This document shows positions 13,892 through 25,600 of a stretch of DNA of 64,000 nt, piece by piece. The stretch's first letter is position 1. The number at the start of each line of letters is the position of its first letter. A program made the position numbers and the translations under genes. Origin of the DNA: Condylostoma magnum (taxonomy: Eukaryota > Ciliophora > Heterotrichea > Heterotrichida > Condylostomatidae); contig CAKKTI010000030.1 in the NCBI GenBank assembly GCA_920105805.1, positions 1 through 64,000 on the forward strand, given 5' to 3'. The notes beneath the pieces were generated by a model. The model saw nothing but the letters and a program-made list of their open reading frames with translations, searched no databases and was not told the origin of the DNA.

Positions 13892-15388
13892 TTATTTACT
13901 AAAAATATCAGTAAGATCAACATCATAACTGGGAATTTTTCTGAGTTATAGTAGTAAGTCAGTTTTAAAAGGCTCAAAAATAGCATTTACATCGTTTAGT
14001 TTTAGTGTTAAAAGTTCTACTCTAGCAGATGTGGCTGATATCATGTATTTTACTGGCGTAAAATCACCTCAAAGCACTCTCTATCCAAATAAAAGGTTTT
14101 CAGGTAGAGATACCTTAGCTAATTAAAGCTAGTAGTTAAGTTATCGTGCATTTCCTCTGCTCTGACTTGGACTTTCACTTAGTTTTACTCTCCCTTTGTA
14201 AATAATATGTAGTCCCTGAGGAATATCACCTACTTTGTATATGATATCATCTAAAATATATGTTTACTTTTTAACAGAATTTGCTATTATTTACAAGTTA
14301 AATGGACTAGCAATTTAGAATATAGTGATTTTCTATAAAAATTACAATATTTCACTTTACAAATTAGAAAAAAAGGAAATTGTTCTTAAAAACTTCCTTT
14401 TATTCACTTAGAATACATAACTGTTTTCCTATGTTCTGCAATAATCTAATCTTTTATACTGTTTTATTTAGTCTTCAGTTTAACTGATTCAATCCCCGAA
14501 CATTTATCCATCATATATAGAATTAACAGTAATCGAGCTATTTATACTAGGGTAAAACTTTTCTATATTAGCCGAGCCTTTCAACATTATATAAAACTCC
14601 TCACAAGGTTATCCCTTTTACCAAATATAGAAATCCTTTTAGAAATATTTCAGCTAGCAACTCTACAATATACGTGAAATAAGATAATCAGGTAATCTAG
14701 AGAAAAAATTAAGGTACTTCACAACTTTAGAAATCTTAAAATACTCAGGCTGTGCCTTTTAAAACTGCTCTTTTATAAACAAAATAGCCTTTTAACTCAA
14801 ACAACTCAAATCTGCGGGCTATATCTCCCTATCCGAAATTTCTTAGTACTCCGGCATCTTAGTATCAATTTTCATCAAATCCTTCCTCATATCCCTGAAT
14901 TCCCTCAAAAACTGTGTTTACCTCTACTCTAAAACACCAATATTCAACCCAGGGTGGCTTAAATCAAAACTCTACTAAAACTTTTTCTTTTCTACTACTT
15001 TTCCTTTATCTCTTCCTTTCTTCTATATCGTTTTGATCAAAAATGCCCCGAAAACCTTATGCATGAACTTTGACTAGTTTGACAGCAACTACGGTATAGG
15101 AACATACGACTTATTAACCTGCGGCTTAGCCTAATCCAGACTCTAATGCGACCTAACATCCCTGCTCTTCTCCATATTGTTCTTTTTCCTAACTCTTACA
15201 TTCTGCCTAACCACAAAGCTCCTATCTCTGCTTTTCTTATCTGCTAAAATCATTTTCAACGACCTTACCTTACATAACTTAAACTCCTGTATTCTTTTAG
15301 CCTCTGCCTGCTATATAAACTGTGTAACTTTCTTATTAATCCTTCTTTACTTGGACGGTGTGAGCATCCTCCCAGCCCTTGACTCCAT
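13892..15388 (-). CDS. Tandem cyclic-nucleotide-binding-domain protein
   Basis: 498 residues with a long basic N-terminus (MESRAGRMLTPSKQRRINKK) and two cNMP-binding folds in tandem. Fold 1 spans about residues 225-340 (KDFYIWQKGQPCEEFYIMLK, GQMFGDW). Fold 2 spans about 360-490 (YILDDIIYKVGDIPQGLHII, YKGRVKLSES). The phosphate-binding cassette FGEL...PR.A is degenerate in both, so affinity for cAMP or cGMP is doubtful. No RRxS inhibitor site is obvious, so I do not call it a PKA regulatory subunit. It is divergent from RPL12, with 27 bp between the start codons. Stop TAA 13892-13894. Confidence 0.75.
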
Positions 15389-15415
15389 CTACGCTTATAA
15401 TTTCATTGGTAAAAA

Positions 15416-15913
15416 ATGCCCCCTAAGCTCGATCCCACAGAGGTAAAGATTGTTTATTTGAAAACCGTTGGCGGAGAAGTGGGCCCTGCTGCTTCACTGG
15501 CCCCTAAAATTGGACCGTTGGGACTTTCCCCCAAAAAAGTCGGAGATGATATAAAAGCTGCATCGCTAGACTGGAGAGGCATCAAAATAATGGTCAAACT
15601 TACTATATAAAACAGACAGGCTGAAATCTCTGTAGTTCCTTACGCCCCGGCACTAGTTATTAAAGCTTTGGATGAGCCACCAAGGGATAGGAAGAAGGTT
15701 AAGAATATAGAGCATAAAGGGAATTTGACGTGGGATTAGATTAGGGAGATTGCTGCGTAGATGTAGAGTAAGAGTGGGGCTAAGTCTTTCAAGGGGACTT
15801 GCAAGGAGGTTGTAGGCACTTGCATGTCTGTTGGGTGTAAGGTGGAAAGGTAGGACCCTAGGACCCTGTTTGGAAGGATTGATAATGATGAGTTTGATAC
15901 ATCCGAGCCGTGA
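15416..15913 (+). CDS. RPL12: Cytosolic ribosomal protein L12 (uL11)
   Basis: 165 residues, the usual eukaryotic length. The sequence matches uL11 throughout: [52 protein letters not shown]. It binds the GTPase-associated centre of large-subunit rRNA and forms the stalk base. After the first 64 codons it is read through several TAA/TAG Gln codons ([20 protein letters not shown]). It ends at TGA 15911-15913, directly followed by TAG. Confidence 0.97.
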
Positions 15914-15945
15914 TAGTTAGTTATTTTTAGTACATTGTAATCAAA

Positions 15946-16328
15946 ATGATAAAAGTTAATAAGTATGTTAGGAGGAGGACAAAGTCTTTGGCGGAACTTG
16001 GGATAAAAGTGTCCTTTTTAAAGTCAGAAAGAGGCAAAGAGTTGGAAAGATCTGCATAGGGTGTTGAGAAGTAATTGTAAAAAATGTAATTTTAGTCAAA
16101 CTTTATAGGGAATAAGAAAGCAAGGAGAAGACTGTAGAGTGTAAATGGATAGGCTAATAAATAGATTTAGACGAGATTTCCTATGAATAAGTATTTGTTA
16201 AATAGACTTATGATTATAGGGAAAAAGACAAAGGTAAGTACTAATAGGAGTAGGCTCTCATGACGGGATAACGGATAGAATAGCTCATTTTAGTATTAGA
16301 GCAGTGGAAAGTAATGCATAAAAGGTAA
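15946..16328 (+). CDS. Small basic protein of unknown function, one tiny intron
   Basis: Starts MIKVNKYVRRRTKSLAELG 32 bp after the RPL12 stop. Arg/Lys-rich, about 121 residues, no recognised domain. Reading straight on after KKTK gives a poor, TGA-interrupted sequence. Removing a GT-AG segment at 16234-16250 (17 nt; a 14-nt form ending at 16247 shifts the frame identically) gives a well-formed continuation, ALMTGQRIEQLILVLEQWKV. Stop is taken as TAA 16326-16328; TAA 16359-16361 is an alternative. It converges with the IQ-motif gene. Confidence 0.55.
16234..16250 (+). other. Probable 17-nt intron (or 14 nt)
   Basis: GTAAGTACTAATAGGAG: an ideal 5' splice site GTAAGT, a branch-like CTAAT and two AG ends, giving 14 or 17 nt, both of which shift frame by the same amount. 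The 17-nt form leaves a branch-to-AG distance closer to that of the 15-nt intron in the histone-fold gene. The evidence is the change to a better reading frame only. Confidence 0.5.
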
Positions 16329-16387
16329 AAGAGTACTGAAAGTAACGGAATTTCAGAATAACTTTCTGCATATGGTAAAATACTAAT

Positions 16388-18712
16388 TTATTATTATACT
16401 TGTTAAAGGTGTTTTTAAGGAATTTACTATTTAATAAAGATACGGAAAAGTTGTTGAACACTTTCAGTTCTAGCTGTACAGTCTCTTATGAATTCACTCG
16501 AATAGCTCAGTATAGGAATATTGGATACAGGCCGTGAACGCATTAAAAAGTAATTTTTCGCAGATTTATGATACTTGTATATTTCTTGAAATTAAGCATG
16601 CAATTAATCAGTTGTAAAGGAAACACCATCCTTGTACTCAAAATATTACACCTACTTATCATTTCTCTCTTAAACAATTGAGCTTTCTTTTCTTATTGAA
16701 GATAATTCCATAGATTTGTTAGGCATTCAACAATCTATTTTTGGCTTTTAAGTTCAATTTAATCTCTAAGGTTAAACTTTTGTAGTTCTGCGTTTTAGAA
16801 AAGGTTTAGATTAGCTTATTGACTGATTAATGCTTTAATCTGGTGTTGAAAACCTTTGCTATGTCTAAGATTTCCTAATTTGTTGATTTGGTGTTTTTGA
16901 TCTTAGTTTTGGTACTGGATTGTAAATTTTGTTGTTCCTTCTGAGAAAATTAGTGAATCTTTTAGGTTTTGTAGTACTAGAAAGCTAGTTTCTTTACAGT
17001 TTCACTCATTAGCCTGATTTATACAACCATTCAAATGTAAGCTGAAACTCTTGAATTATCTGTGGTATTTGTTATTGTAAGGATCTTTTTAACTAGGTTT
17101 CTTTTTCATTCTATGCAAATTGGATCATATCTCGTATTTATTGCTTTAAGTTTTACATTTTAGAAGTACGGAAAACTTACCTTACCTTGTGTCCTATTAT
17201 TAAAGCTTGAAGTTACTTTTGTATGCTTGGAGTGATCCTATGCTCATTTGGGTGGTTCAGTCTTACTTTATATCCTCTATAATACTTTTAAATAGTAGTC
17301 GCACAGTAGTCTAAGTATTTCTATCAAATACTCGTTTTATGATTCCTCAGCTTTAAAATATCAAAAACTCTTCGCTTTATTTTTAATTAGTTAAATTGTT
17401 CAACATTGTTTTGAAGATTTTTAACTTTCTGTACTTTTTACTATATAGAATACGATTTTTCTATAAATATATGATTTTATGCAGCCTATGGAGATTTTAT
17501 GTCTAAATCAAAGGCAGCAGCAACATTTAAATTCATTTCTTTCAAACTATACAAATCAATTTTATTCAAACTAGTAAGAATAAGATTTGGCCTTTAATTA
17601 TCAGGAAAAGATAACTCCAATAGATTAATTTCCTCCATGGTAAAATCTGGAGTTTCTATATGATTTACTTCAGAGTTCATGCTAATATTTGAGTTTTTGT
17701 CAATGGAATTCATGGTGAATTGCATATAATGCTCTTATTCCTATACAATTTATCTTTCACGCTCTGAGTCTAGGATCTCATACTCTATTACTTATGCACA
17801 AAACACTTGTCCATCTGAATCACAGATCTCTATATCCTGACTTTTTTCTAGGCTTTGATCTATACTGAAGTTGATTATTTGCTTGTCCTCTGATTATTGC
17901 TATTAAACTTAATTTAGTTGCTTTAGATTCACTTATTATCCTCGTTTTTCTTATACCGATTGATCAACATGAGATGGAATTTACTTTTAAGCAAGTTTTG
18001 GCACCTTTTTTATTATCTTTTTGCTTTGTTTTGGGAGTGAGCTAAGTTGTTTTCTAGGACTTTTCTTTTACGAAACCACTGAGGTTTATTATTTACTTGA
18101 ATTGGATTTATATACAGGTTATTTATACCTAGGTGAACTATTCTAATCAACATTACTAATTCTTTTCAAAAGATTGTTAAGCAGTTTTGTTTTGACCTAA
18201 TAGGAAGATTTATTCCTATAACTTTTGATTTAAGATTTTATTAGATTGCTACTTATTTACCACCTGTTAAAGTACCTTTCTTTGCTTTTCTTGCCCAGAT
18301 TAATCCATTTTATAACGAAAAATTACATTATACTATAACAAATATCCCTATCCTCAATTGACAGAAAATCATTAAATTCACCTGGATCTGAATGACACCT
18401 ATTTGGCTCATTAGCAACCGTTGTCTCTTCTTGAAGCTGATCTAGAACCAGTGTTATATCAGATGGATTTAATTACAATTCATTCGAAACTGATTTAATC
18501 TGTTTATTAGGCGTAACCTCAAATACCGGTGTTCTTCTATCAAGATTAGCATTCCCTTATTATATACAATACTAAAAATTAATTGATTCTGCCTCATCTA
18601 CTGAGCCAATATCGTTTATTCAATTATCATTACGAATTTTCTGCACCTTTGGACTTACTTTTACAGTTTTGCTTGATTGGTATTCAGAAATCTTCTTTCC
18701 AAATATTTTCAT
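16388..18712 (-). CDS. IQ-motif (calmodulin-binding) protein
   Basis: About 772 residues from MKIFGKKISEYQSS (18712) to a run of three TAA codons (16388-16396). The N-terminal 450 residues are Ser/Lys/Gln-rich with little order. Around residue 470 is an IQ motif, CATTIQKYYRGYKVRL, followed by a second weaker one (QALIIGHKVRQVF), expected to bind calmodulin or centrins. A coiled stretch comes next (MQNLKQQIRDMIQFAQNEK), then a globular C-terminal part (VQYFEYKDGVSFTTDQLHA, LMRSRPVSNIPILSYSSEF). An in-frame TGA near 17009 is read as Trp. Only this frame gives the IQ motifs; two other minus frames here are also long and are rejected. Confidence 0.7.
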
Positions 18713-18765
18713 GCATAAGGCTTTAGGGCAAAAACAGAGATTTGAAATTTTCATTTAATTTAAAA

Positions 18766-19713
18766 ATGGAATTCAGAACAAAACCTAGAGCAGCGCCAAT
18801 TTGACTAGATACAGGGTCTATTTCTAATAATATCAAAAATTAGGAGGAATAAGAAATTTCTGACATATTTTCAGAATCTGTTTTAGAAAATACTTTAATT
18901 CATGTAAAGAAAAATAAAGGAAAGGTTTTAGAGTTATAATAGGCAATGATTGAGCAGGAAATGGAAAATTTGTATAAGTATTAGGAAAAAGTTGAGTAAT
19001 TGGAGTAAAGGCTGTAATTAGCTAAGTAGCATTGCAGTACTAATAGGCAAAGGAAAGAAAGCCTTTAGGATTAAGTTGATTCAACAAATTAAGAATACTT
19101 TCAAATGTGTGAATAGTATGATCAATTAACTAAGAGAGATAAAGAATTATAAGATCAGATTTCCTAATTGCAGGCTTCCTTGTAAACTAATGATAAAAGA
19201 AATCATAGCTCTAAATAAGTGAATAATAATATTTAAAAGCTGTAGTAAGATTTTGAAAGACTAAAGAATAAGTATAAGAAGGAATATAAATAAAAGATTA
19301 AAAAGTCATTGTTCTGCCATACCTAAAGGGGAATTGCTAGACGCACTCCGTCACCTATTAGAACTGATTCTAGCTACAAGAATTTACTATGCTAGAAGAA
19401 AAGGTTAGAATAACAGGTACAACTTTTAAAGAAATAAAAGTTAGAACTATTCAGCGTAAATATAGTGAATTAGAGTAAAAGAGTTAATAATCATTATGAA
19501 AATAAAGAAATTGGATTAAGCAAATAGCTTCATTATTGGAAAGAGCTGTATTTGAAGTATAATAAAAGAATTCATTAGGGAATGGGACAAATTAAAAAGG
19601 ATATGAATTAGTTAGACAGTAGGACAAAGCGGTAGATATTGTCTATGAAAAATGAAGTTGATGCAGCTGTTAATTATATCAGTATTTATAATGAAAACAT
19701 CAAAATTAGATAG
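18766..19713 (+). CDS. Coiled-coil protein
   Basis: 315 residues from MEFRTKPRAAPIW to tandem TAG TAA (19711-19716). Most of the length is coiled coil (NLYKYQEKVEQLEQRLQLA, LQQDFERLKNKYKKEYKQ), broken around residue 195 by a Ser/Pro-rich loop (ARRTPSPIRTDSSYK). No catalytic motif. The start lies 53 bp from the divergent IQ gene. A cytoskeletal or basal-body role would fit such a protein but is only a guess. Confidence 0.65.
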
Positions 19714-19716
19714 TAA

Positions 19717-20372
19717 TTCTTTTATATTAATCTTGTGTAGCGTTGCTAATTCTATTCACGTATATTACCTCATTTGTATATTATTATAGTAAGCATAAGA
19801 TTAACAAAATTATAAAAGAGTTCCAATTAAGCTCTATAAAATTAATAACACCTTATCCTTTAGGTTCAATAGTATTACAGTAGAGCTAATAATTAATTCA
19901 CAAATAGAATATTTATAATTTTAAAAGCTATTTATAAAATCAACTTAGTTACATTATTTATATATTTAACATAGGGATTTAGTAAATAATACTAGTGAAA
20001 TAATTCTAGCTTTCAAATGAGATATATTTGCACTAATTATGTATTTAAGATACCTAAACCCTACTTTTTTCTAATGTGTATCAATATATCTTTTACTAAT
20101 AGTCAAAATCTTAATATGCTAAATTACTCTTCTATATTCAAACAAAACGTCTCATTATAAAAATCAAATATACGCACATGATCTATTATGCTACTATTGC
20201 CAAATACAGTGAACACTACTAATATCTAATAGCGAACATAAATTTATCTTTTATTTTAGTAAAATGATTGTATGATTTATCCGTAATTTAATCAAATAGC
20301 AAGCAAAAGAATTCCATAACAACGTTATCCTTATAAAACATTGAGATAATCAAAAGCTCACAATAAATTAAA
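19717..20372. other. AT-rich intergenic region
   Basis: About 650 bases, very AT-rich. A minus-strand frame starting MRRFVWIQKS near 20153 stays open for a while, but with so few stop codons this is expected by chance and its composition is not convincing. No RNA gene recognised. Confidence 0.4.
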
Positions 20373-22547
20373 ATGTCAAGTAGTCCAACAGATTGGTTAT
20401 TTGAAGAGCATTTAGAAAATTTATAAGCGTTAGAAGGACGCTAGAGAGTAACTTTTATTCAGAGTTCCGAGGAAATAAAACAACTTAGCACTCAAGATTA
20501 TCGATACGAATCAGAGAAAGCTTATAATCTTTTTCTAAATGGATTACCAGAGTAAAAGAACTGAGCTATTGATTCTCTTCCCTTTTTCTTTAGTGAGCCA
20601 TACGGAATGGATTTATTCAATGAAATAATGGTAAATTTTACAAAGGAAAAGCTAGATGTGTTAAACGATTTTATGCTTACCTTAGCCGTGAAAAGCTTTG
20701 CACAGATTATATCAAATGGTGAATTCCCTTAAAATCGTATAGAAGAGTTATGTTAAAGAGTTCCTGGGTTGATTTACACTGATAACACTGAACTGTTAGA
20801 CTAAATTTTTAATCTTTATGAAAAATTAGTTAGTTTATGTCAGGTTGATGTGCTTTCGACTAGAAGATTTAGAGAAGTTTGCGAATTAACTTTATTTCAG
20901 CAGCCAACTTCTACTAAAATTGCAGGCTGCAACTTTTTAACTTCTCTTGCTAAGGCTTTAGGAGAAAATATTAACGAAGATGTTATAAGAAAAGGGTTTA
21001 CACTGTGTTCTGATTTGAGCTTTGAGGTAAGGAGACATATGTCCTCTTTGATGTATGAAATCATAGAGCTTATACCTGACTAATGAATGCAAAATGAGTT
21101 TTTAAGTGATATTATTTCTATTTTAGAAGATGACGCAATAGAAGTAAAGAGGGAGAGTGTGAGAATTTTAGTATATACTGTGAGAAGGCTTAAGAGAAAA
21201 CAGGATATTACTTAGGTTACGTAAGTAATGCTGGATAAGTTACTGAATAATTAAGATTATGAATTGTAACGGCTTTTAGTGGGATTTTCAAGCGAGCTTT
21301 GCAAGAATGTAATGAAGAGTGACAGGACTTTCTCTGATAAGCTGCTAAATTGGGTTTAAGAACATACTTATAATAAGGATGATGAGATTAGAAGTTATAT
21401 TGCTTAAAATATAACTAACTATTGCTTCATCTGGGGAGATGCTTTAATATCCAGCATTCAGGTATTGGCCAACGATTAGGAAAAAGAAGTGTAGATTTGC
21501 ATTGCTTATAATTTAAATGAGATATGCTAAATTTTAGTAAGTAAATAAAAGGTGCTATGTGATATTTTTGTAAATTTTCTGTAAAATCCAATCACTTTTA
21601 ATGATGTAATAACAAACTTATAAAATTATGTATATCTGATAATGCCTGATCCTGATATTCTGCTCACTTAATTACTGCAAAACCTAGAAAACTCTTTAAA
21701 CTGGCGAAAATCTCAAAAGGTTTTACTAGCTTTTTAAAGTAGTATAAAGTATTTTCCTTAAAATCTGCTAGAAGAGAAGGCTAAGGGAGTTATTATAAAT
21801 TTACTGCATTTTTCCGCAAACCCAGTAAGACTCCTAGCAGCCTAAATAGCAGCTTAATTGATTAAATATCTAGTAAAAAGCCAATTCCGATAGGAATTCT
21901 GTTAATAGATAGTATAAGACTTTGCATAATCCACTTCCTTTAGTGACAGGGTAATTTTTATAGAAGTTTGTTCCTATGTGATTAAGTACATGTCCAGAGA
22001 ATTCTATAAAATTCACTTCTACAATAATCTGATACCCTTGGCACAGGACAAAATTATAGAAGTTCGCATGAAATTCATTGAAAAATTTACTATACTAAGA
22101 GCCGGGGTTCTAAACACAGACAATGATATGCAGTCTTAGCATACCTTTGCTCTGAATAAACTAATGGAGGATGAAAGTGAACTAATAAGCGATCTAGCTG
22201 CCAGTGCTTATTCACAGACGATGGTTCCCGGATTTTGAGACAACATAAACGGGAAAAATGCAATAAAAAAGAATACTAAAAGGAAGCAAAAGGAAGACTT
22301 ACAGTACTAACAGGAAATTGAAGAACAAGAGAATCAAAGGAAAAAACTGATAGAAGATATGACAGCTAAAGTACGAGCTGGGTTTCTTATAAACAATCAG
22401 GATAAAAACAGAAGAGCCAGCACTATTGTATAAGGTAAGAAGCCAGGGCTTATAAAAAGAAACAGTTTTCACGAAGCAAGTCGATAAAACATACGGAGAT
22501 TGAATAGAACAGAATCCGGAAAGAAGACTTCTGTTCCAAGACGATGA
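20373..22547 (+). CDS. HEAT-repeat phosphatase regulatory subunit, PPP4R4-like
   Basis: 724 residues of helical HEAT-type repeats. The opening (DWLFEEHLENLQALEGRQRV, EEIKQLSTQD, AIDSLPFFFSEPYG) follows the start of human PPP4R4, where a phosphatase regulator has the same order of motifs. Repeats continue (DLSFEVRRHMSSLMYEII, DDAIEVKRESVRILVYTVRR) to about residue 620, then a basic coiled tail (KRKQKEDLQYQQEIEEQENQ) ends VPRR before TGA 22545-22547. It would scaffold a PP4/PP2A-class catalytic subunit. The exact subfamily is uncertain because HEAT proteins diverge quickly. Confidence 0.65.
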
Positions 22548-22654
22548 TTTTATCAATTTATTATAAACATTATTTAAAACTTGGGAAATAAAATGTAACC
22601 CATTAATCTCTTTCATCTTGTTCAAACGAATTCAAATTCTTATAATCACTAAAA

Positions 22655-25600
22655 ATGGTAGAAGAGTTTTTAAACACTTTGATAATCCGAAGATCCGACC
22701 TAGATGATTCCGACGCAATAGATTAATTCAGTGATGATATAGCAACAAAGGAGGCCTTTTCTAGATTCTACGGATCAGATGCCAGTGTTCTCCACCTGAT
22801 AGAAACATCTTTCTTATCAGTTACAGCCTTAGACGCTTAAGGAAACATCCTAGCATATGTTTCTCTCGACGATCATCCCCCAGGACTAAAATCAAACGAT
22901 TAAAAGCACGAAAATCTATGGGAATCTTGATTTCAGTTAGCAAGGGGTGTTGATGATGATCTTAATTCCCACAATGCTTTATGAGTAAAAATGCTAAAAG
23001 TAGCTCCTATAGACGAGCAGTTTCATACTGGAATTATAGAACGAATGTTCTAAAGTGCCTATAGTTCTTTACCCATGGTCAAAGGAATTTTACTATTGGC
23101 CAGAGGGGAGGCTAATCCTGAGGACTTCCAACTGGTGGGCTTTACTTCAATACAGAGCAAATTTGAAGAAATGGATTTATACAGACGCGAAGTACTGTCT
23201 GATGTAAGGGGGGTTCACTTCAACTCTATAGTATATTACTCAGAAAGAGATGTAGTTATACCACATATAGAAATAAGAACTGCAAGACAGGAAGATCATG
23301 ATAATCTGGCAACCATTTTCAACGCTTAGAGTGAAGTTGTGACTGAAACATACGGAGATTACTTCATTGCAGAGTTAATTGCAGCTTAGGATGAGTTTTC
23401 TAGATGTTTAGTAGGATAAGTGCATGATAAAGCTATTGGATTGCTATCTGTTAGAAGCGATATCGATACTTAATTGCTGTGGTAGTGCTTTGAGTTAGAT
23501 ACCTATGATAATTTGTATGAGCCTTAGTATATGGACATTGTAAGAGAGAAGCGTGAGGAGATCAGAGAACGTAGGAGAATTGAAAGTGAGGAAAGGGCAA
23601 GATTAGAAGCTAGGAAGTTAAAGGAATAGACTATGATTTGTAACAGAATTGCTTAGAGAATGGCGTTATAGGAGTACATGGTGGATAGAGAGGAGGAGAT
23701 TTTCAACAGACTTGAGCAGGTTATGAATGATATTGACAATTTACCTCAGATGAATAAGAAAGGTGTTGAGAGCTTACTGGAAGAATGGTTAGATTAGTTC
23801 GTGATACAGCAACCAGGAGAGTATTTCTATCAGCAGCAGACAGTAGACCCCCACTTAGAGTGTAATATACTGACAGAGATAGAATTTCTTTTAGAGTGTC
23901 TTGAATTCTTTGGCCTTCCAGCTGATTATATGGAAGGTGGCGGCTAGTACGTAGATTGGTATAGGAAAAAGGAAGAAGAGGCCAAATAAAAACAAGCAAA
24001 TCAACGTTCGTTATTAGGAGGTAAGCCAAGAGGTGCAAAAAGAGGAAAAGCAGGAGACAGAAAGGTACAAGAAGTTTTTAAGCCTCCGGATCCTCCGGAC
24101 TATTTTGACTTAGAACCATTAAAAAAAGCCCTAAGGCTTTTTTTAGACGCTAACTGTAACAACCGTACTAGATTCAGACAAGATGCAGCTAGAAATATAG
24201 GAAGAATCGAGCTTTGCTTTAAAGGAGATGACTCATAATTAGAAAAAGATGCGTTTAAGGTAAACACTACTAACTTTGCATTGCATCTTGAGAAAGCCTC
24301 ATTTCCTGTCGACCCTGCATACTAAGAAGTAATTGGACCAATGCTTAGATGCTTTGGACTGCTGAATACTATTGACATAGATATTACTACTTAACCCCCT
24401 GCGCCTGTAGAAGAAGAAAAGAAAGCGCCAAAGGGAAGAGGAAGGGCCAGGGCTCAGCAGGAAAAGGAGTAAAAGGTATAACTGAATAAAGAAATTGAGG
24501 ATGGAGTTGTTGTTGAGTTCTAAAAGGATTCAGAAGGTAGGTTATTACCTGTTGTTACTACACTTATGAGAACTTCCTTTACAGAAGTCGTTAAAAGTTT
24601 ATAAGTAATTGAGGATTTTGACATTACAATGTACTAGCTGGGAATAGTGAAGGGTGAGGAAATATAAGAGGAAGTGAATTAACTGGAAGAGGAAAATTAG
24701 GAAAGTGCAGTTAATCAGTCCCAGGAAAGTTAAAAGGAGGAATCAGTTATTTCAGGTAGTTAGAATAAAGAAGAGGAGTATAATGAGGATTAAGACTACC
24801 TGGATGCTGTTGAGGACCTAGATGACCTAGTTTATATACCAGAACCTCCAGAAAGAGCAAAAAATGCATTTGGGCTAGTGTTGTTTTGCATGGATGAGGC
24901 TTTTGAGGCCTTTGGAATCGAGTTCTTAGAAAATGCATTTGACTAGTTCCCTGATAGAGATTATATGATAATAACCCAGCCTCATACCGTCCCTGAGAAT
25001 TCTTTGATGAAGTTGTTCACTTAAGTTCCTAAAAAGCCAAACAACACGTTTAACCATGTGCTGTATATAATGCATAGAGATTGCTTGAACTACAAAGACA
25101 TCAAAGTAAGAATGACAACGGCTCAGGATTTAAATCATCTTGATTACTTGGTTAGCACTGTTGATAATCAAGACCAAGTTAATGAGTTAGCGAAAGATGC
25201 TGTGATTAATGACTAAGAGAGCCAGTACTTGTCATTTTCAGCTAAGTGCAAGGATGAGATAATAGGAATATTCTTACTCTCAAGAGATATTAACTTGAAG
25301 TACTATAGATCTCATTTCCATATAGAAGATTTCATGCTGTTAAATGAACACAGAAGAAATGGACACACTAAACTGTATTACTCTATACTAAATCCCATTT
25401 TCCTAAACTTCCAAACACTGATTCTTAAGGATATTCTAAGACTAATGAATAAAACATGTCTCTTCTTTGAGATCCACGATTTGACTGTAATTCCAGATGC
25501 TTTTAATGATTTGTTATACGTACGTTCTAGACGCTTTCCTCATTTCCTTATAAAAGATTGGGACCATGAAAGACATATAAAAAATGAGAGCGATGGAATT

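Noticed and set aside
15177-15446. Plus-strand hydrophobic frame before RPL12 (MFFFLTLTFCLTTKLLSL)
   Set aside because: It is antisense to the N-terminus of the tandem cNMP-binding protein, whose frame continues to ATG 15388.
16659-17009. Minus-strand protein MSETVKKLAFQYYKTQ ending in TGA, and a 13-nt intron that would link it to the IQ frame
   Set aside because: The IQ frame is continuous through this stretch with TGA as Trp, so neither the extra gene nor a 13-nt intron is needed.
20041-20160. Minus frame MRRFVWIQKSNLAYQDF as a gene
   Set aside because: Open only because two of three stops are rare or recoded; composition and boundaries are unconvincing.
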